DNA of 21,434 nucleotides from an uncultured Bacilli bacterium (GTDB taxonomy: Bacteria > Bacillota_I > Bacilli_A > RF39 > UBA660), in contig CANPYA010000007.1 in assembly GCA_947587565.1 (NCBI GenBank), positions 1-21,434 of the forward strand. Direction: 5' to 3'. Made by a program: the position numbers and the translations under genes. The notes below the pieces were generated by a model, which was given only the letters and a program-made list of their open reading frames with translations, did not search any database and was not told the DNA's origin. Of the stretch, positions 6,777 through 14,795 are shown piece after piece. How positions within the stretch are numbered: position 1 is the first letter of the stretch; each line of letters starts with the position of its first letter.

Positions 6777-8038
6777 TATCTTATCCTTCTTCTCTTTTCT
6801 TTATAACTTCTTGCAAGTAAACTACTTTCTAATTGTTTATATGTTTCAATAGCAACTCCGACAACGATTAATAAACCAGTACCCCCAATAGTTACGGTAT
6901 TTGGTAAATTGGTAAACCGACTAACTAAGACAGGTAAAAGGGCAATAACTGTTAAGAATATACTACCAACAATAGTTAATTTACTAATTGATTTACTTAT
7001 ATAATTAGAAGTATCTGTACCAGGTCTTACTCCCGGAATATAACCTCCTCTTTCATTTAAGTTCTTGCTCATTTCTTCGGGATTCATAATTAAGAATGTA
7101 TAGAAATAACCAAAGAAAATAATTAAAATTATATATAAAATCATTCCAGTATTTGAACTATAAACAATATATTTATTAATAAAGTTCATTGCATTTTCAT
7201 TTTTAAGTAATGCCACTATTGTAGAAGGTACCGTTAATAATATTTGCGCAAATATTACGGGTATAACTCCGGCAGCATTAATTTTAATTGGTAAATAACT
7301 TTGTTCAGCTCCATAAGCACTTGTTGTTCTATTTGCATATTGGATAGGAATTCTTCTTTCCGCAAGTTGAATATAGATAATACCTACTAAAACTAGTAAA
7401 TATATCAAAATAAAGATGATAAATAATGGAATACCTAATCCTAAACTATATGAACCATTGATAAAACCATTGTAGGCTCCGATAAAGATGTTTGGCATAC
7501 TTAGAATAATACCAGCCATAATTATCATTGATGAACCATTACCTAAACCTTTTTTAGTAATTTCATCACCTAGCCATAAACAGAAGGCAGTACCGGCAGT
7601 CATAACCAATGCGGTTTTAATAATTTCCATTGGTGACATACCATTCATATAGAATATACATAAAGCATATGCTTGAACAAATGCAAAGATGATAGCTAAA
7701 TATCTCGTTATTTTATTAATTTTTTGTCTTCCAACATAACCTTGGTCTTTCAATTCTTTAAAGTATGGAATAATGTCCATTTGTAAGAATTGGGTAATAA
7801 TTGATGCGGTAATGTATGGGGAAACTCCTAAGGCAAAAATTGAAAAGTTTTGTAACCCACCACCACTCATCAAGTTAAAGATTTCTAAGAATCCTAAATC
7901 TTGATAGATTCGCGATGCCCAAGGTATGGTAACAGTTGTTCCTAAACAGAACAAACCTAGACAAGCCATTGTGAAATAGATTCTTCGTCTTAAATCTTTA
8001 TTTGATTTACTAAAAAGTCCAGTAAACCCACGAAACAT
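6776..8038 (-). CDS. secY: Protein translocase subunit SecY
   Basis: SecY forms the channel of the Sec translocon in the cytoplasmic membrane. The 420-residue product shows about ten hydrophobic helices. The plug and second helix are in LMSGGGLQNFSIFALGVSPY (56-75), the ribosome/SecA-binding cytoplasmic loop contains AERRIPIQYANR (226-237), and the fifth cytoplasmic loop contains NERGGYIPGVRPG (328-340). The tail is strongly basic (KEKRRRIR). The length is slightly below the Bacillus protein, and no part seems to be missing. It abuts rplO, whose stop (TAG) immediately precedes the ATG, and shares one base with adk. Confidence 0.98.
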   Translation of the reverse strand: MFRGFTGLFSKSNKDLRRRIYFTMACLGLFCLGTTVTIPWASRIYQDLGFLEIFNLMSGGGLQNFSIFALGVSPYITASIITQFLQMDIIPYFKELKDQGYVGRQKINKITRYLAIIFAFVQAYALCIFYMNGMSPMEIIKTALVMTAGTAFCLWLGDEITKKGLGNGSSMIIMAGIILSMPNIFIGAYNGFINGSYSLGLGIPLFIIFILIYLLVLVGIIYIQLAERRIPIQYANRTTSAYGAEQSYLPIKINAAGVIPVIFAQILLTVPSTIVALLKNENAMNFINKYIVYSSNTGMILYIILIIFFGYFYTFLIMNPEEMSKNLNERGGYIPGVRPGTDTSNYISKSISKLTIVGSIFLTVIALLPVLVSRFTNLPNTVTIGGTGLLIVVGVAIETYKQLESSLLARSYKEKRRRIR

Positions 8039-8482
8039 CTAAATCACCTCAGCTTTGCCACCGGCTTCTTCTATTTTAGTTACCGCTTTAGAAGAAAATC
8101 TGTGGGCTTTAATTGTTAATTTTTTATCTAAGGAACCAGTTCCAAGAACTTTAATACCACACAAACTCTTCTTTATTATTCCTCTTTCTTTTAAAATTTC
8201 AGGTGTTACAACATCACCATCTTTGAAGAATTTATTTAAATCTTCAAGATTGATTGTTGCAAATTCATTTCTAAATCTTTTATTATTAAATCCTCTTTTA
8301 GGGATTCTTCTATATAGTGGAGATTGACCACCTTGGAACCATGCTGGAATAGATGCACCACTTCTCGCTTTTTGACCTTTTTCACCACGAGTTGAAGTTT
8401 TACCCATTCCTGATCCTGGTCCCCGACCTACTCTTTTTATTCCTTTTGTTTCTTTAGATTTTGGTAAATTTTCTAATCTCAT
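8039..8482 (-). CDS. rplO: 50S ribosomal protein L15
   Basis: L15 is a late-assembly 23S rRNA-binding protein. The 147 residues match the family: MRLENLPKSK at the start, the glycine-rich RVGRGPGSGMGKTSTRGEKG (17-36), GFNNKRFRNEFATINLEDL in the middle and a C-terminal KAHRFSSKAVTKIEEAGG. Its ATG shares a base with the rpsE stop, so rpmD (L30), which normally lies between rpsE and rplO, is absent here. Confidence 0.98.
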   Translation of the reverse strand: MRLENLPKSKETKGIKRVGRGPGSGMGKTSTRGEKGQKARSGASIPAWFQGGQSPLYRRIPKRGFNNKRFRNEFATINLEDLNKFFKDGDVVTPEILKERGIIKKSLCGIKVLGTGSLDKKLTIKAHRFSSKAVTKIEEAGGKAEVI

Positions 8483-9000
8483 TATAATTCCTCCACCTTT
8501 TTGCCACGAAGGGCTGCGATATGTTCAGGAGTTCTTTGGGCTTGTAAACCTTTTAAAGTTGCTTTAGCCACATTGATTTGGGTATTAGCTCCTAAACTTT
8601 TAGCAACGATATCTTTAACACCGGCAAGTTCTAGAACGGCTCTAGCGGCTCCACCAGCGATAATTCCACGACCTTCTTTAGCAGGTTTAATTAAAACCAC
8701 ACTACGACCAACTTTTCCTGTTTCTTCATGAGGAATAGTTCTATTATCAATTAAAGATATTCTAACAACATTTTTATTAGCAGCTTGAATCGCTTTTTTA
8801 ATAGCTTCAGATACTTCATTAGCTTTACCAGTTCCAATACCTACTAAACCTTTACGGTTACCAACGGCAACATCTGCTTTGAAGCGGAAATGTCTTCCAC
8901 CTTTAGTAACTTTTGTTACCTTAGATATTGAAATAACTTTTTCTTCTAATAAATTCTTTTTAGCATCATTATTTTTTCTTGTTACATTTTTCTTATCCAT
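8482..9000 (-). CDS. rpsE: 30S ribosomal protein S5
   Basis: S5 lies near the mRNA entry and decoding region of the small subunit and affects fidelity. The product of 172 residues has the N-terminal RNA-binding domain (KVTKGGRHFRFKADVAVGN, then GLVGIGTGKANEV) and the C-terminal domain with GRGIIAGGAARAVLELAGV and an ending HIAALRGKKVEEL. Length and both domains are complete. It ends in a one-base TAATG overlap with rplO. Confidence 0.98.
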   Translation of the reverse strand: MDKKNVTRKNNDAKKNLLEEKVISISKVTKVTKGGRHFRFKADVAVGNRKGLVGIGTGKANEVSEAIKKAIQAANKNVVRISLIDNRTIPHEETGKVGRSVVLIKPAKEGRGIIAGGAARAVLELAGVKDIVAKSLGANTQINVAKATLKGLQAQRTPEHIAALRGKKVEEL

Positions 9001-9010
9001 AGTATCCTCC

Positions 9011-9367
9011 TTATATCTCTAGTCCAGCATCTCTTGCTGCATCAGCAAGAGCACTTACACGACCATGATAAAGGTAACCACCACGGTCAAATACAACACT
9101 TTTAATTTTAGCCGCTTTACATTTTTTAGCAATATCTTCACCAACTAATTTAGCCGCTTCAATATTACCACCATTTGAAAGTTTTAAAGCTCGACTTGAT
9201 GAAGATACTAAAGTTTTACCAGTTTCATCATCAATAACTTGGGCATATATTTCGGCATTAGAACGAAATACATTAAGTCTTGGTTTGACACTAGTACCGC
9301 TTAAATTTTTTCTAACACGAGCATGTCTTATTTGACGTGCTTTGTTTCTAGATTCTTTTCTTATCAT
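9011..9367 (-). CDS. rplR: 50S ribosomal protein L18
   Basis: L18 binds 5S rRNA and, with L5, mounts it on the large subunit. The 118 residues show the basic N-terminus RKESRNKARQIRHARVRKNL, the core RPLN-type strand KPRLNVFRSNAEIYAQVIDD, and the C-terminal VVFDRGGYLYHGRVSALADA. Length is that of the family (about 120). It lies 11 bases after rplF and 10 bases before rpsE. Confidence 0.98.
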   Translation of the reverse strand: MIRKESRNKARQIRHARVRKNLSGTSVKPRLNVFRSNAEIYAQVIDDETGKTLVSSSSRALKLSNGGNIEAAKLVGEDIAKKCKAAKIKSVVFDRGGYLYHGRVSALADAARDAGLEI

Positions 9368-9378
9368 ACTTTACCTCC

Positions 9379-9915
9379 TTAAGCCGCTTTCTTTCCTTCT
9401 TTACGACGAATAGTTTCGCCTTTATAACGAATACCTTTACCTTTATATGGTTCTGGTTCTCTGATTTTTCGAACATTTGCTGCAAATTCAGAAACTTTTT
9501 GTTTATCAATTCCTTTAATTGTAAGTTCAGTGTTACTAACTAGTTCAGCACTTAAACCTTCAGGAATTTCAACTTCTACTGGGTGAGAATATCCGGCATT
9601 AACAACAATTTTCTTGCCTTGAACATTAAAACGATATCCAACACCAACTGCTTCAAGACCTTTTTCAAAACCTTTAGATACTCCGATTAACATACTATTA
9701 ATTAAAGAATTAGTAGTACCTTGCATCATATTAGCAGTCTTTGATGGTGTTTTTTGTTTAGTCAATATATGACCTTCATTAACTTCGACATTAACTAAAG
9801 AATTAATATCTAATTTAAGTTCTCCTTTAGCACCTTTAACAGTTAAAACATTATTTTCTACTGTCGCAGTTACACCATCAGGTATATTTAATTTTCTTTC
9901 TCCTATTCTACTCAT
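9379..9915 (-). CDS. rplF: 50S ribosomal protein L6
   Basis: L6 lies near the factor-binding site of the large subunit. Its 178 residues comprise two similar alpha/beta domains: the first begins MSRIGERKLNIPDGVTATVE, the second contains GYRFNVQGKKIVVNAGYSHP, and the family's C-terminal REPEPYKGKGIRYKGETIRR is intact. It follows rpsH by six bases and is in the usual spc position. Confidence 0.98.
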   Translation of the reverse strand: MSRIGERKLNIPDGVTATVENNVLTVKGAKGELKLDINSLVNVEVNEGHILTKQKTPSKTANMMQGTTNSLINSMLIGVSKGFEKGLEAVGVGYRFNVQGKKIVVNAGYSHPVEVEIPEGLSAELVSNTELTIKGIDKQKVSEFAANVRKIREPEPYKGKGIRYKGETIRRKEGKKAA

Positions 9916-9921
9916 AATTAC

Positions 9922-10320
9922 TTACCATATATAGGCAAGGACTTCGCCTCCTAACCTTTGTTCTCTTGCTTCTTTATCAGTCATTAAACCTTTAGAAGTA
10001 GAGATAATTGCAATACCTAAGCCATTAAGAACACGAGGAACTTCTGTAGCCTTTGCATAAACCCTTAAACCAGATTTACTTATTCTTCTAAGACCAGTAA
10101 TAACTCTTTCTTTTTTAGCCCCATATTTTAGAGTTAAAGTCAAATTATCACCCTTAGAACTTTTTTCATAATTATAGTCTTCTATGTAACCTTCTCTTTT
10201 TAAGATTTCCGCAATACCTAAAGTCATTTTCGTACCAACAACTGTAACAGTTGGATATCTCATAATATTAGCATTACGAATTCTTGTTAACATATCTGCT
10301 ATTTTATCTTGTACAAACAT
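9922..10320 (-). CDS. rpsH: 30S ribosomal protein S8
   Basis: S8 binds the central domain of 16S rRNA and is needed early in small subunit assembly; in several bacteria it also represses the spc operon. The 132 residues show DKIADMLTRIRNANIMRYPT near the start, RISKSGLRVYAKATEVPRVL near 81-100, and the conserved C-terminal GIAIISTSKGLMTDKEAREQ followed by GGEVLAYIW. Complete by length. It lies 13 bases after rpsN. Confidence 0.98.
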   Translation of the reverse strand: MFVQDKIADMLTRIRNANIMRYPTVTVVGTKMTLGIAEILKREGYIEDYNYEKSSKGDNLTLTLKYGAKKERVITGLRRISKSGLRVYAKATEVPRVLNGLGIAIISTSKGLMTDKEAREQRLGGEVLAYIW

Positions 10321-10333
10321 ATTATTCCTCCTC

Positions 10334-10519
10334 CTACCAACTAGATTTCTTTACGCCAGGTATTTGGCCTTCATTTGCAAGTTCTCTAAAGCAAATACGA
10401 CATAATTTGAATTTGGAAAGAACTGCGTGAGGTCTCCCACATCTTTCACATCTTGTATATTCTCTAGTTGAAAACTTTTGTTTTCTACTATTTTTAATTC
10501 TCATACTTTTCTTAGCCAT
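10334..10519 (-). CDS. rpsN: 30S ribosomal protein S14, short zinc-binding type
   Basis: This is the short (61-residue) C+ form of S14 located in the head of the small subunit. Cys24, Cys27, Cys40 and Cys43 form the zinc site (CERCGRP and LCRICF). The conserved end GQIPGVKKSSW is present. In many Firmicutes a second, zinc-free S14 exists elsewhere; none is in this window. The position between rplE and rpsH is standard. Confidence 0.98.
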   Translation of the reverse strand: MAKKSMRIKNSRKQKFSTREYTRCERCGRPHAVLSKFKLCRICFRELANEGQIPGVKKSSW

Positions 10520-10527
10520 AATAACAC

Positions 10528-11067
10528 CTAACCTTTAAATGGCATTCCAAATGCCTTAAGTAATGACAAAGCTTCTTCATTACTTTTTGCAGTGGTAACA
10601 AATATAATATCCATACCACGAATTTTATAAACATTATCATATTCAATTTCTGGGAAAATTAATTGTTCTTTAATACCTAGAGTATAATTTCCTTTACCAT
10701 CAAATGAATGCGTAGAAATACCTCTAAAGTCCCGAACTCTTGGAAGACCAACTCTAATTAATTTTTCCATAAAATTGTACATATTTTCACCTCTAAGTGT
10801 TACTTTAACACCAACAGGTTGACCTTCTCTTAATTTAAAACCAGCAATAGATTTACGAGCCTTAGTAACAACAGGATGTTGACCAGCAATTAATTCTAAG
10901 TCTTTAACGGCTGCTTCAATAAATTTAGTATCGTGAGAACCTTCTCCAACACCCATATTAATTACGATTTTTTCTAATCTAGGAACTTCCATTATACTTT
11001 TATAATTAAATTCCTTTTTTAAATCTTCTTTAATTTTCTTATCATATAATTCTTTATAATTACTCAT
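10528..11067 (-). CDS. rplE: 50S ribosomal protein L5
   Basis: L5 binds 5S rRNA and contacts the P-site tRNA and S13 across the subunit interface. The 179 residues show the family's VPRLEKIVINMGVGEGSHD (28-46), ITAG-type LELIAGQHPVVTKARKSIAG, GLPRVRDFRG, and the C-terminal MDIIFVTTAKSNEEALSLL. It is complete in length and is in the usual place after rplX. Confidence 0.98.
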   Translation of the reverse strand: MSNYKELYDKKIKEDLKKEFNYKSIMEVPRLEKIVINMGVGEGSHDTKFIEAAVKDLELIAGQHPVVTKARKSIAGFKLREGQPVGVKVTLRGENMYNFMEKLIRVGLPRVRDFRGISTHSFDGKGNYTLGIKEQLIFPEIEYDNVYKIRGMDIIFVTTAKSNEEALSLLKAFGMPFKG

Positions 11068-11075
11068 AAATTCAC

Positions 11076-11393
11076 CTACTTACTAGCCTTTTTAGTTGTT
11101 TTCTTCGTAGATTTTTCTTTTAATTCTACTTCTTCAACTTTTTCTTTTTTAGCACTTTTAGCTGTGGTTTTTTTACCATTATCTAATTTGACATTAGAAA
11201 CATGAATTGGCATTTCAATTTCAATAATACCACCTTGATCTTGATTAGTTCTTGGTTTAGTATGTCTTTTAGAAATATTTACGCCTTCAACAATAACTTT
11301 GTTTTCTTTACTTAAAGTTTTTAAAACTTTACCAGTTTTACCTTTATCTTCACCGGTTAAAACGCGTACTGTATCATTAACTTTTATCTTCAT
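11076..11393 (-). CDS. rplX: 50S ribosomal protein L24 with a divergent basic tail
   Basis: L24 starts large-subunit assembly and lies near the exit tunnel. The N-terminal KOW domain is clear (VNDTVRVLTGEDKGKTGKVL and VIVEGVNISKRHTKP) and continues to IEMPIHVSNVKL at about residue 70. After this the family's usual C-terminal strand pair is not recognisable. Residues 73-105 are a low-complexity stretch of Lys, Thr, Ala, Ser and Glu instead. Total length (105) is still normal. It lies eight bases after rplN. Confidence 0.97.
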   Translation of the reverse strand: MKIKVNDTVRVLTGEDKGKTGKVLKTLSKENKVIVEGVNISKRHTKPRTNQDQGGIIEIEMPIHVSNVKLDNGKKTTAKSAKKEKVEEVELKEKSTKKTTKKASK

Positions 11394-11401
11394 ATTTCCT
11401 C

Positions 11402-11770
11402 CTATAAAACCTCAGGGGCTAAAGAAACGATTTTCATATAATCTTTTTCTCTTAATTCTCTAGCAACTGGACCTAATACTCTTGTACCAATTGGACTCTT
11501 ATCATCTTTAATTAATACACAAGCATTATCATCAAATTTAATATATGAACCATCTTCACGACGAACACCTTCAGTAGTACGAACAATAACGGCTTTAACA
11601 ACTTTTCCTTTAGGCATATTACTATTTGGAATCGCTTTTTTAACTGTTCCAACAACAACATCACCAATGTTACCAGTTTTAACTTTACTGCCACCCATAA
11701 CTCTTATAACTAAAAGTTCACGAGCTCCAGTATTATCAGCAACTTTTAATCTTGTTTCTTCTTGAACCAT
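11402..11770 (-). CDS. rplN: 50S ribosomal protein L14
   Basis: L14 lies at the subunit interface and forms a bridge to 16S rRNA. The 122 residues show the family start MVQEETRLKVADNTGARELL, central KAVIVRTTEGVRREDGSYIK and FDDNACVLIKDDKSPIGTRV, and the end GPVARELREKDYMKIVSLAP. Length is exactly that of the family. It is the first gene of the spc section, 11 bases after rpsQ, with no sign of a separate promoter in the short gap. Confidence 0.98.
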   Translation of the reverse strand: MVQEETRLKVADNTGARELLVIRVMGGSKVKTGNIGDVVVGTVKKAIPNSNMPKGKVVKAVIVRTTEGVRREDGSYIKFDDNACVLIKDDKSPIGTRVLGPVARELREKDYMKIVSLAPEVL

Positions 11771-11781
11771 TATGATACCTC

Positions 11782-12039
11782 CTAAAGTACTACAGCCTTT
11801 TCAAGAACTTCAACTAATTCATATCTCTTAGTTTTAGAAATAGGTTTAGTAAGTCTGATTCGTACTGTATCTCCTACATTTGCTTTATTTTGTTCATCAT
11901 GAGTTGCATATTTTTTAGAATATTTAACTCTTTTATTATATAAAGGATGGCGTTTGTAAGTTTCAACTAAAACAGTAATAGTTTTATCGTTTTTACTACT
12001 TACTACTTTACCAACTAATTCTTGTACTCTTTTAGCCAT
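11782..12039 (-). CDS. rpsQ: 30S ribosomal protein S17
   Basis: S17 is an OB-fold primary binder of 16S rRNA. The 85 residues contain the family motifs LVGKVVSSKNDKTITVLVET, HPLYNKRVKYSKKYATHDE and GDTVRIRLTKPISKTKRYEL. It overlaps the rpmC stop by one base (TAATG), so translation of the two is likely coupled. Confidence 0.98.
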   Translation of the reverse strand: MAKRVQELVGKVVSSKNDKTITVLVETYKRHPLYNKRVKYSKKYATHDEQNKANVGDTVRIRLTKPISKTKRYELVEVLEKAVVL

Positions 12040-12242
12040 TATTTATTTGCCTCCTCTATTTCTCTTTCTCTTAAAACAGTTTTCATTTTTGCAACAGTCT
12101 TTCTTAGATTATATAAATCTTTTGGTTTTTCTAAAGTACCACTGGCTTGTTGCATTCTTTTAGTGAATAATTCTTCTTTAGTTTCAACTATCTTTTTCTT
12201 TAAATCAGCATCAGATAATTTTCTTATATCTTTAATATCCAC
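12039..12242 (-). CDS. rpmC: 50S ribosomal protein L29
   Basis: L29 is a two-helix protein beside the tunnel exit, part of the docking site for trigger factor and SRP with L23. The 67 residues show the family signature: KDIRKLSDADLKKKIVETKE, then ELFTKRMQQASGTLEKP and KTVAKMKTVLRERE. It starts two bases after the rplP stop and ends in a TAATG overlap with rpsQ. Confidence 0.97.
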   Translation of the reverse strand: MDIKDIRKLSDADLKKKIVETKEELFTKRMQQASGTLEKPKDLYNLRKTVAKMKTVLREREIEEANK

Positions 12243-12244
12243 TT

Positions 12245-12658
12245 TTACTCACCGTCCTTTTTTACAAATTTACATTTGATTGGTAATTTATGAGAAGCAA
12301 GTCTTAAGGCTTCACGAGCGGTTGCTTCATCAACATTACTAATTTCAAACATAATTTTTCCAGTTTTAACAACTGCAACATATTGTTCTACATTACCTTT
12401 ACCTTTACCTTGACGAGTTTCTAAAGGTTTCATAGTTAATGGTAAGTGTGGGAAAATATTAATAAATACTTTTCCACCCCTTTTCATATAACGAGTCATG
12501 GCAATACGAGCAGCTTCAATTTGGCGAGCAGATACCCAAGCACCTTCTAAGGCCATAAGTCCATATTCACCATTGGTTAAAGTTGTATTTCCTTTTGCAT
12601 GACCATCATATGTTAATCTGTGCGACTTTCTATATTTAGTCCTTTTTGGCATCAACAT
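12245..12658 (-). CDS. rplP: 50S ribosomal protein L16
   Basis: L16 shapes the A-site tRNA elbow contact in the large subunit. The 137 residues contain MLMPKRTKYRKSHRLTYDGH at the start, QIEAARIAMTRYMKRGGKVF in the middle and ATAREALRLASHKLPIKCKF at the end. Its start lies inside rpsC (23-base overlap in another frame), with AAGGAGG 9 bases upstream inside the rpsC coding sequence. The arginine modified by the RoxA/YcfD hydroxylase in some bacteria cannot be judged from sequence alone. Confidence 0.98.
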   Translation of the reverse strand: MLMPKRTKYRKSHRLTYDGHAKGNTTLTNGEYGLMALEGAWVSARQIEAARIAMTRYMKRGGKVFINIFPHLPLTMKPLETRQGKGKGNVEQYVAVVKTGKIMFEISNVDEATAREALRLASHKLPIKCKFVKKDGE

Positions 12659-13316
12659 ATTTAGTCGCCTCCTTTTTGTCTATTTTCTTACTAGGTAGAA
12701 TTTCATCTTTGTAAATCCATACCTTAACCCCAATTTTTCCATAAGTAGTATTGGCTTCACTTTGTGCATAATCAATATCAGCACGAATAGTATGTAGAGG
12801 AACAGTTCCTTCAGTATAACCTTCGCTTCTAGCCATTTCAACACCGTTAAGTCTACCTGATACTAAAGTTTTAATTCCTTTAGCTCCAGCCTTCATAGTA
12901 TCTCTAATAGCTCTTTTTTGGGCAGCTCTAAATGGTGCTCTATTTTCAATTTGCATTGCAATATTGTCCGCTACTAATTTAGCATTTAAATTAGGATTTT
13001 TTTCTTCAACAATGTTAATAAATACTTCTTCATTAACAAGTTTTGCTACTTTCTTACGAAGTTTTTCAATATCTTCGCCACCACGACCAATGATTACACC
13101 TGGTTTAGCAGTTCTGATAGTAACATCTACTCTATTTTTCTTTCTTTCAATAATAACAGAAGAAATCGCAGCATCTTTAAGACTACTTAAAATATATTCT
13201 CTAATTTTTATATCTTTATTAAGATAATTAGCATAATCTTTTTTAGCATACCAACGAGAATCCCAATCTTTATTAACACCTAAACGGTATCCTATTGGAT
13301 TAACTTTTTGTCCCAT
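12636..13316 (-). CDS. rpsC: 30S ribosomal protein S3
   Basis: S3 lines the mRNA entry channel and contributes to the helicase activity of the ribosome. The 226-residue product has the family start MGQKVNPIGYRLGVNKDWDS, a type II KH domain with the RNA-binding loop GRGG (77-80), and the C-terminal domain with SGRLNGVEMARSEGYTEGTV and the family's KVWIYK. It shares one base with rplV and overlaps rplP by 23 bases. Confidence 0.98.
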   Translation of the reverse strand: MGQKVNPIGYRLGVNKDWDSRWYAKKDYANYLNKDIKIREYILSSLKDAAISSVIIERKKNRVDVTIRTAKPGVIIGRGGEDIEKLRKKVAKLVNEEVFINIVEEKNPNLNAKLVADNIAMQIENRAPFRAAQKRAIRDTMKAGAKGIKTLVSGRLNGVEMARSEGYTEGTVPLHTIRADIDYAQSEANTTYGKIGVKVWIYKDEILPSKKIDKKEATKYVDAKKD

Positions 13317-13672
13317 TATGCTACACTCCCTTCAATATTTTTATTATCTGTAACAACTACTTTAATATGACTAGTTCTTTTATCATGTCTGTCAACATTT
13401 CCTCTTGATGCGAATTGAATTCTTTTTAAAGTTCTACCGGGATTTACAAAACATTCTTTAATAACTAAATCATTTTCATCCATACCATTATTATTAACGG
13501 CATTAGCCACAGCAGAATTTAAAACTTTTAAAATCATGCGACTAGCCTTAGTGTTGGTTACTTCTAAAATTTCGCGAGCCGTTTTAACACTCTTACCTCT
13601 AACTAAGTCCATAGTCATTCTAGCAAGACGAGGTTTAATTATTGCTCCTTTATGAATTGCATATGCTTCCAT
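13316..13672 (-). CDS. rplV: 50S ribosomal protein L22
   Basis: L22 lines the exit tunnel with an extended beta hairpin that macrolides and nascent chains contact. The 118 residues show RMTMDLVRGKSVKTAREILE (18-37) and the hairpin region GRTLKRIQFASRGNVDRHDK (78-97), with the family's usual pattern KRIQPRAxGRA only partly kept (see findings). The start shares a base with rpsS and the end shares a base with rpsC. Confidence 0.97.
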   Translation of the reverse strand: MEAYAIHKGAIIKPRLARMTMDLVRGKSVKTAREILEVTNTKASRMILKVLNSAVANAVNNNGMDENDLVIKECFVNPGRTLKRIQFASRGNVDRHDKRTSHIKVVVTDNKNIEGSVA

Positions 13673-13941
13673 TATTTATTACCTCCACCAGCATGACCGG
13701 TAAACTTACGAGTTTGTGAAAATTCACCAAGTTTATGACCAACCATTTCTTCAGTTATATAAACTGGTATGAAGTCTTTACCATTGTGAACAGCAATTGT
13801 ATGTCCGACAAAATCAGGAAATATTGTACTTCTTCTTGACCAAGTTTTAATAACTGTTTTCTTGTTTTCTTTATTTAAGTTTTGAACCTTTTTTAAAAGT
13901 GATTCTTCAACAAAAGGCCCTTTTTTCAAACTTCTTGCCAT
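13672..13941 (-). CDS. rpsS: 30S ribosomal protein S19
   Basis: S19 lies in the head of the small subunit with S13 and contacts the A-site finger of the 50S subunit. The 89 residues show the family start MARSLKKGPFVEESLLKKVQ, central TWSRRSTIFPDFVGHTIAVH and the ending GEFSQTRKFTGHAGG. It follows rplB by nine bases and shares a base with rplV. Confidence 0.98.
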   Translation of the reverse strand: MARSLKKGPFVEESLLKKVQNLNKENKKTVIKTWSRRSTIFPDFVGHTIAVHNGKDFIPVYITEEMVGHKLGEFSQTRKFTGHAGGGNK

Positions 13942-13950
13942 ATTATCCTC

Positions 13951-14784
13951 CTATTTGCTCTTCCTACTTATAATAAGTTTTTCAGAAGCCTTTTTAGATT
14001 TACGAGTTTTATGACCAAGGGCAGGTTTACCCCAAGGAGTCATAGGACTCTTACGACCAACTGGTGCTCTTCCTTCACCACCACCATGTGGGTGATCATT
14101 AGGGTTCATAACACTACCACGGTTAGTAGGTCTTATACCCATATGTCTTTTTCTTCCAGCTTTTCCTAAATTAACTAAGTTAGCATCTTCATTACCAACA
14201 ACACCAATTGTAGCAATACAAGTACCTAATACTTTTCTAGTTTCTCCTGATTGTAAACGAATGATTACATATTTACCATCACGACCTAATATTTGGGCAC
14301 TAGATCCAGCAGCCCGACATATTTGAGCGCCTTTACCTGGTTTTAATTCAATACAATGAATCATTGTACCAACAGGAATATTTTGAAGTGGTAAAGAATT
14401 ACCTACTTTAATATCGGCATTTTCACCATTTTCAATAATCATATTAACTTTTAATCCATTAGGTGCGATTATATATCTTTTTTCACCATCACGATAATTA
14501 ATTAATGCGATATTAGCATTACGGTTTGGATCGTATTCAATTGTTGCAACCCGACCAGTAACACCAACTTTATCTCTTTTGTAATCAATAACCCGGTATT
14601 TTTTAGTATTTCCACCACCAATATGGCGAACAGTCATTTTACCTTGGTTATTACGACCACCAGTTTTTTTAACTTTAACCACTAAAGATTTAGTCGGATT
14701 ATTATTGATGGTCAATTCTTCATTTTGAAGTGTACTCATTCCTCTGCGACCATTTGTAGTTGGTCTATAATGTTTTATTGCCAT
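13951..14784 (-). CDS. rplB: 50S ribosomal protein L2
   Basis: L2 is a primary 23S rRNA binder required for subunit joining and peptidyl transferase activity. The 277 residues carry the OB/SH3 domains (GRNNQGKMTVRHIGGGNTKK, IEYDPNRNANIALINYRDGE) and the C-terminal segment around 227-255 with NDHPHGGGEGRAPVGRKSPM, containing the conserved histidine region near the peptidyl transferase centre. The basic end (RKSKKASEKLIISRKSK) is typical. Complete and in standard position after rplW. Confidence 0.98.
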   Translation of the reverse strand: MAIKHYRPTTNGRRGMSTLQNEELTINNNPTKSLVVKVKKTGGRNNQGKMTVRHIGGGNTKKYRVIDYKRDKVGVTGRVATIEYDPNRNANIALINYRDGEKRYIIAPNGLKVNMIIENGENADIKVGNSLPLQNIPVGTMIHCIELKPGKGAQICRAAGSSAQILGRDGKYVIIRLQSGETRKVLGTCIATIGVVGNEDANLVNLGKAGRKRHMGIRPTNRGSVMNPNDHPHGGGEGRAPVGRKSPMTPWGKPALGHKTRKSKKASEKLIISRKSK

Positions 14785-14795
14785 AAAATTACCTC

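Noticed and set aside
11512..11694. 60-codon frame on the minus strand inside rplN
   Set aside because: It is in another frame of the clear L14 gene and encodes a meaningless Leu/Val-rich peptide.
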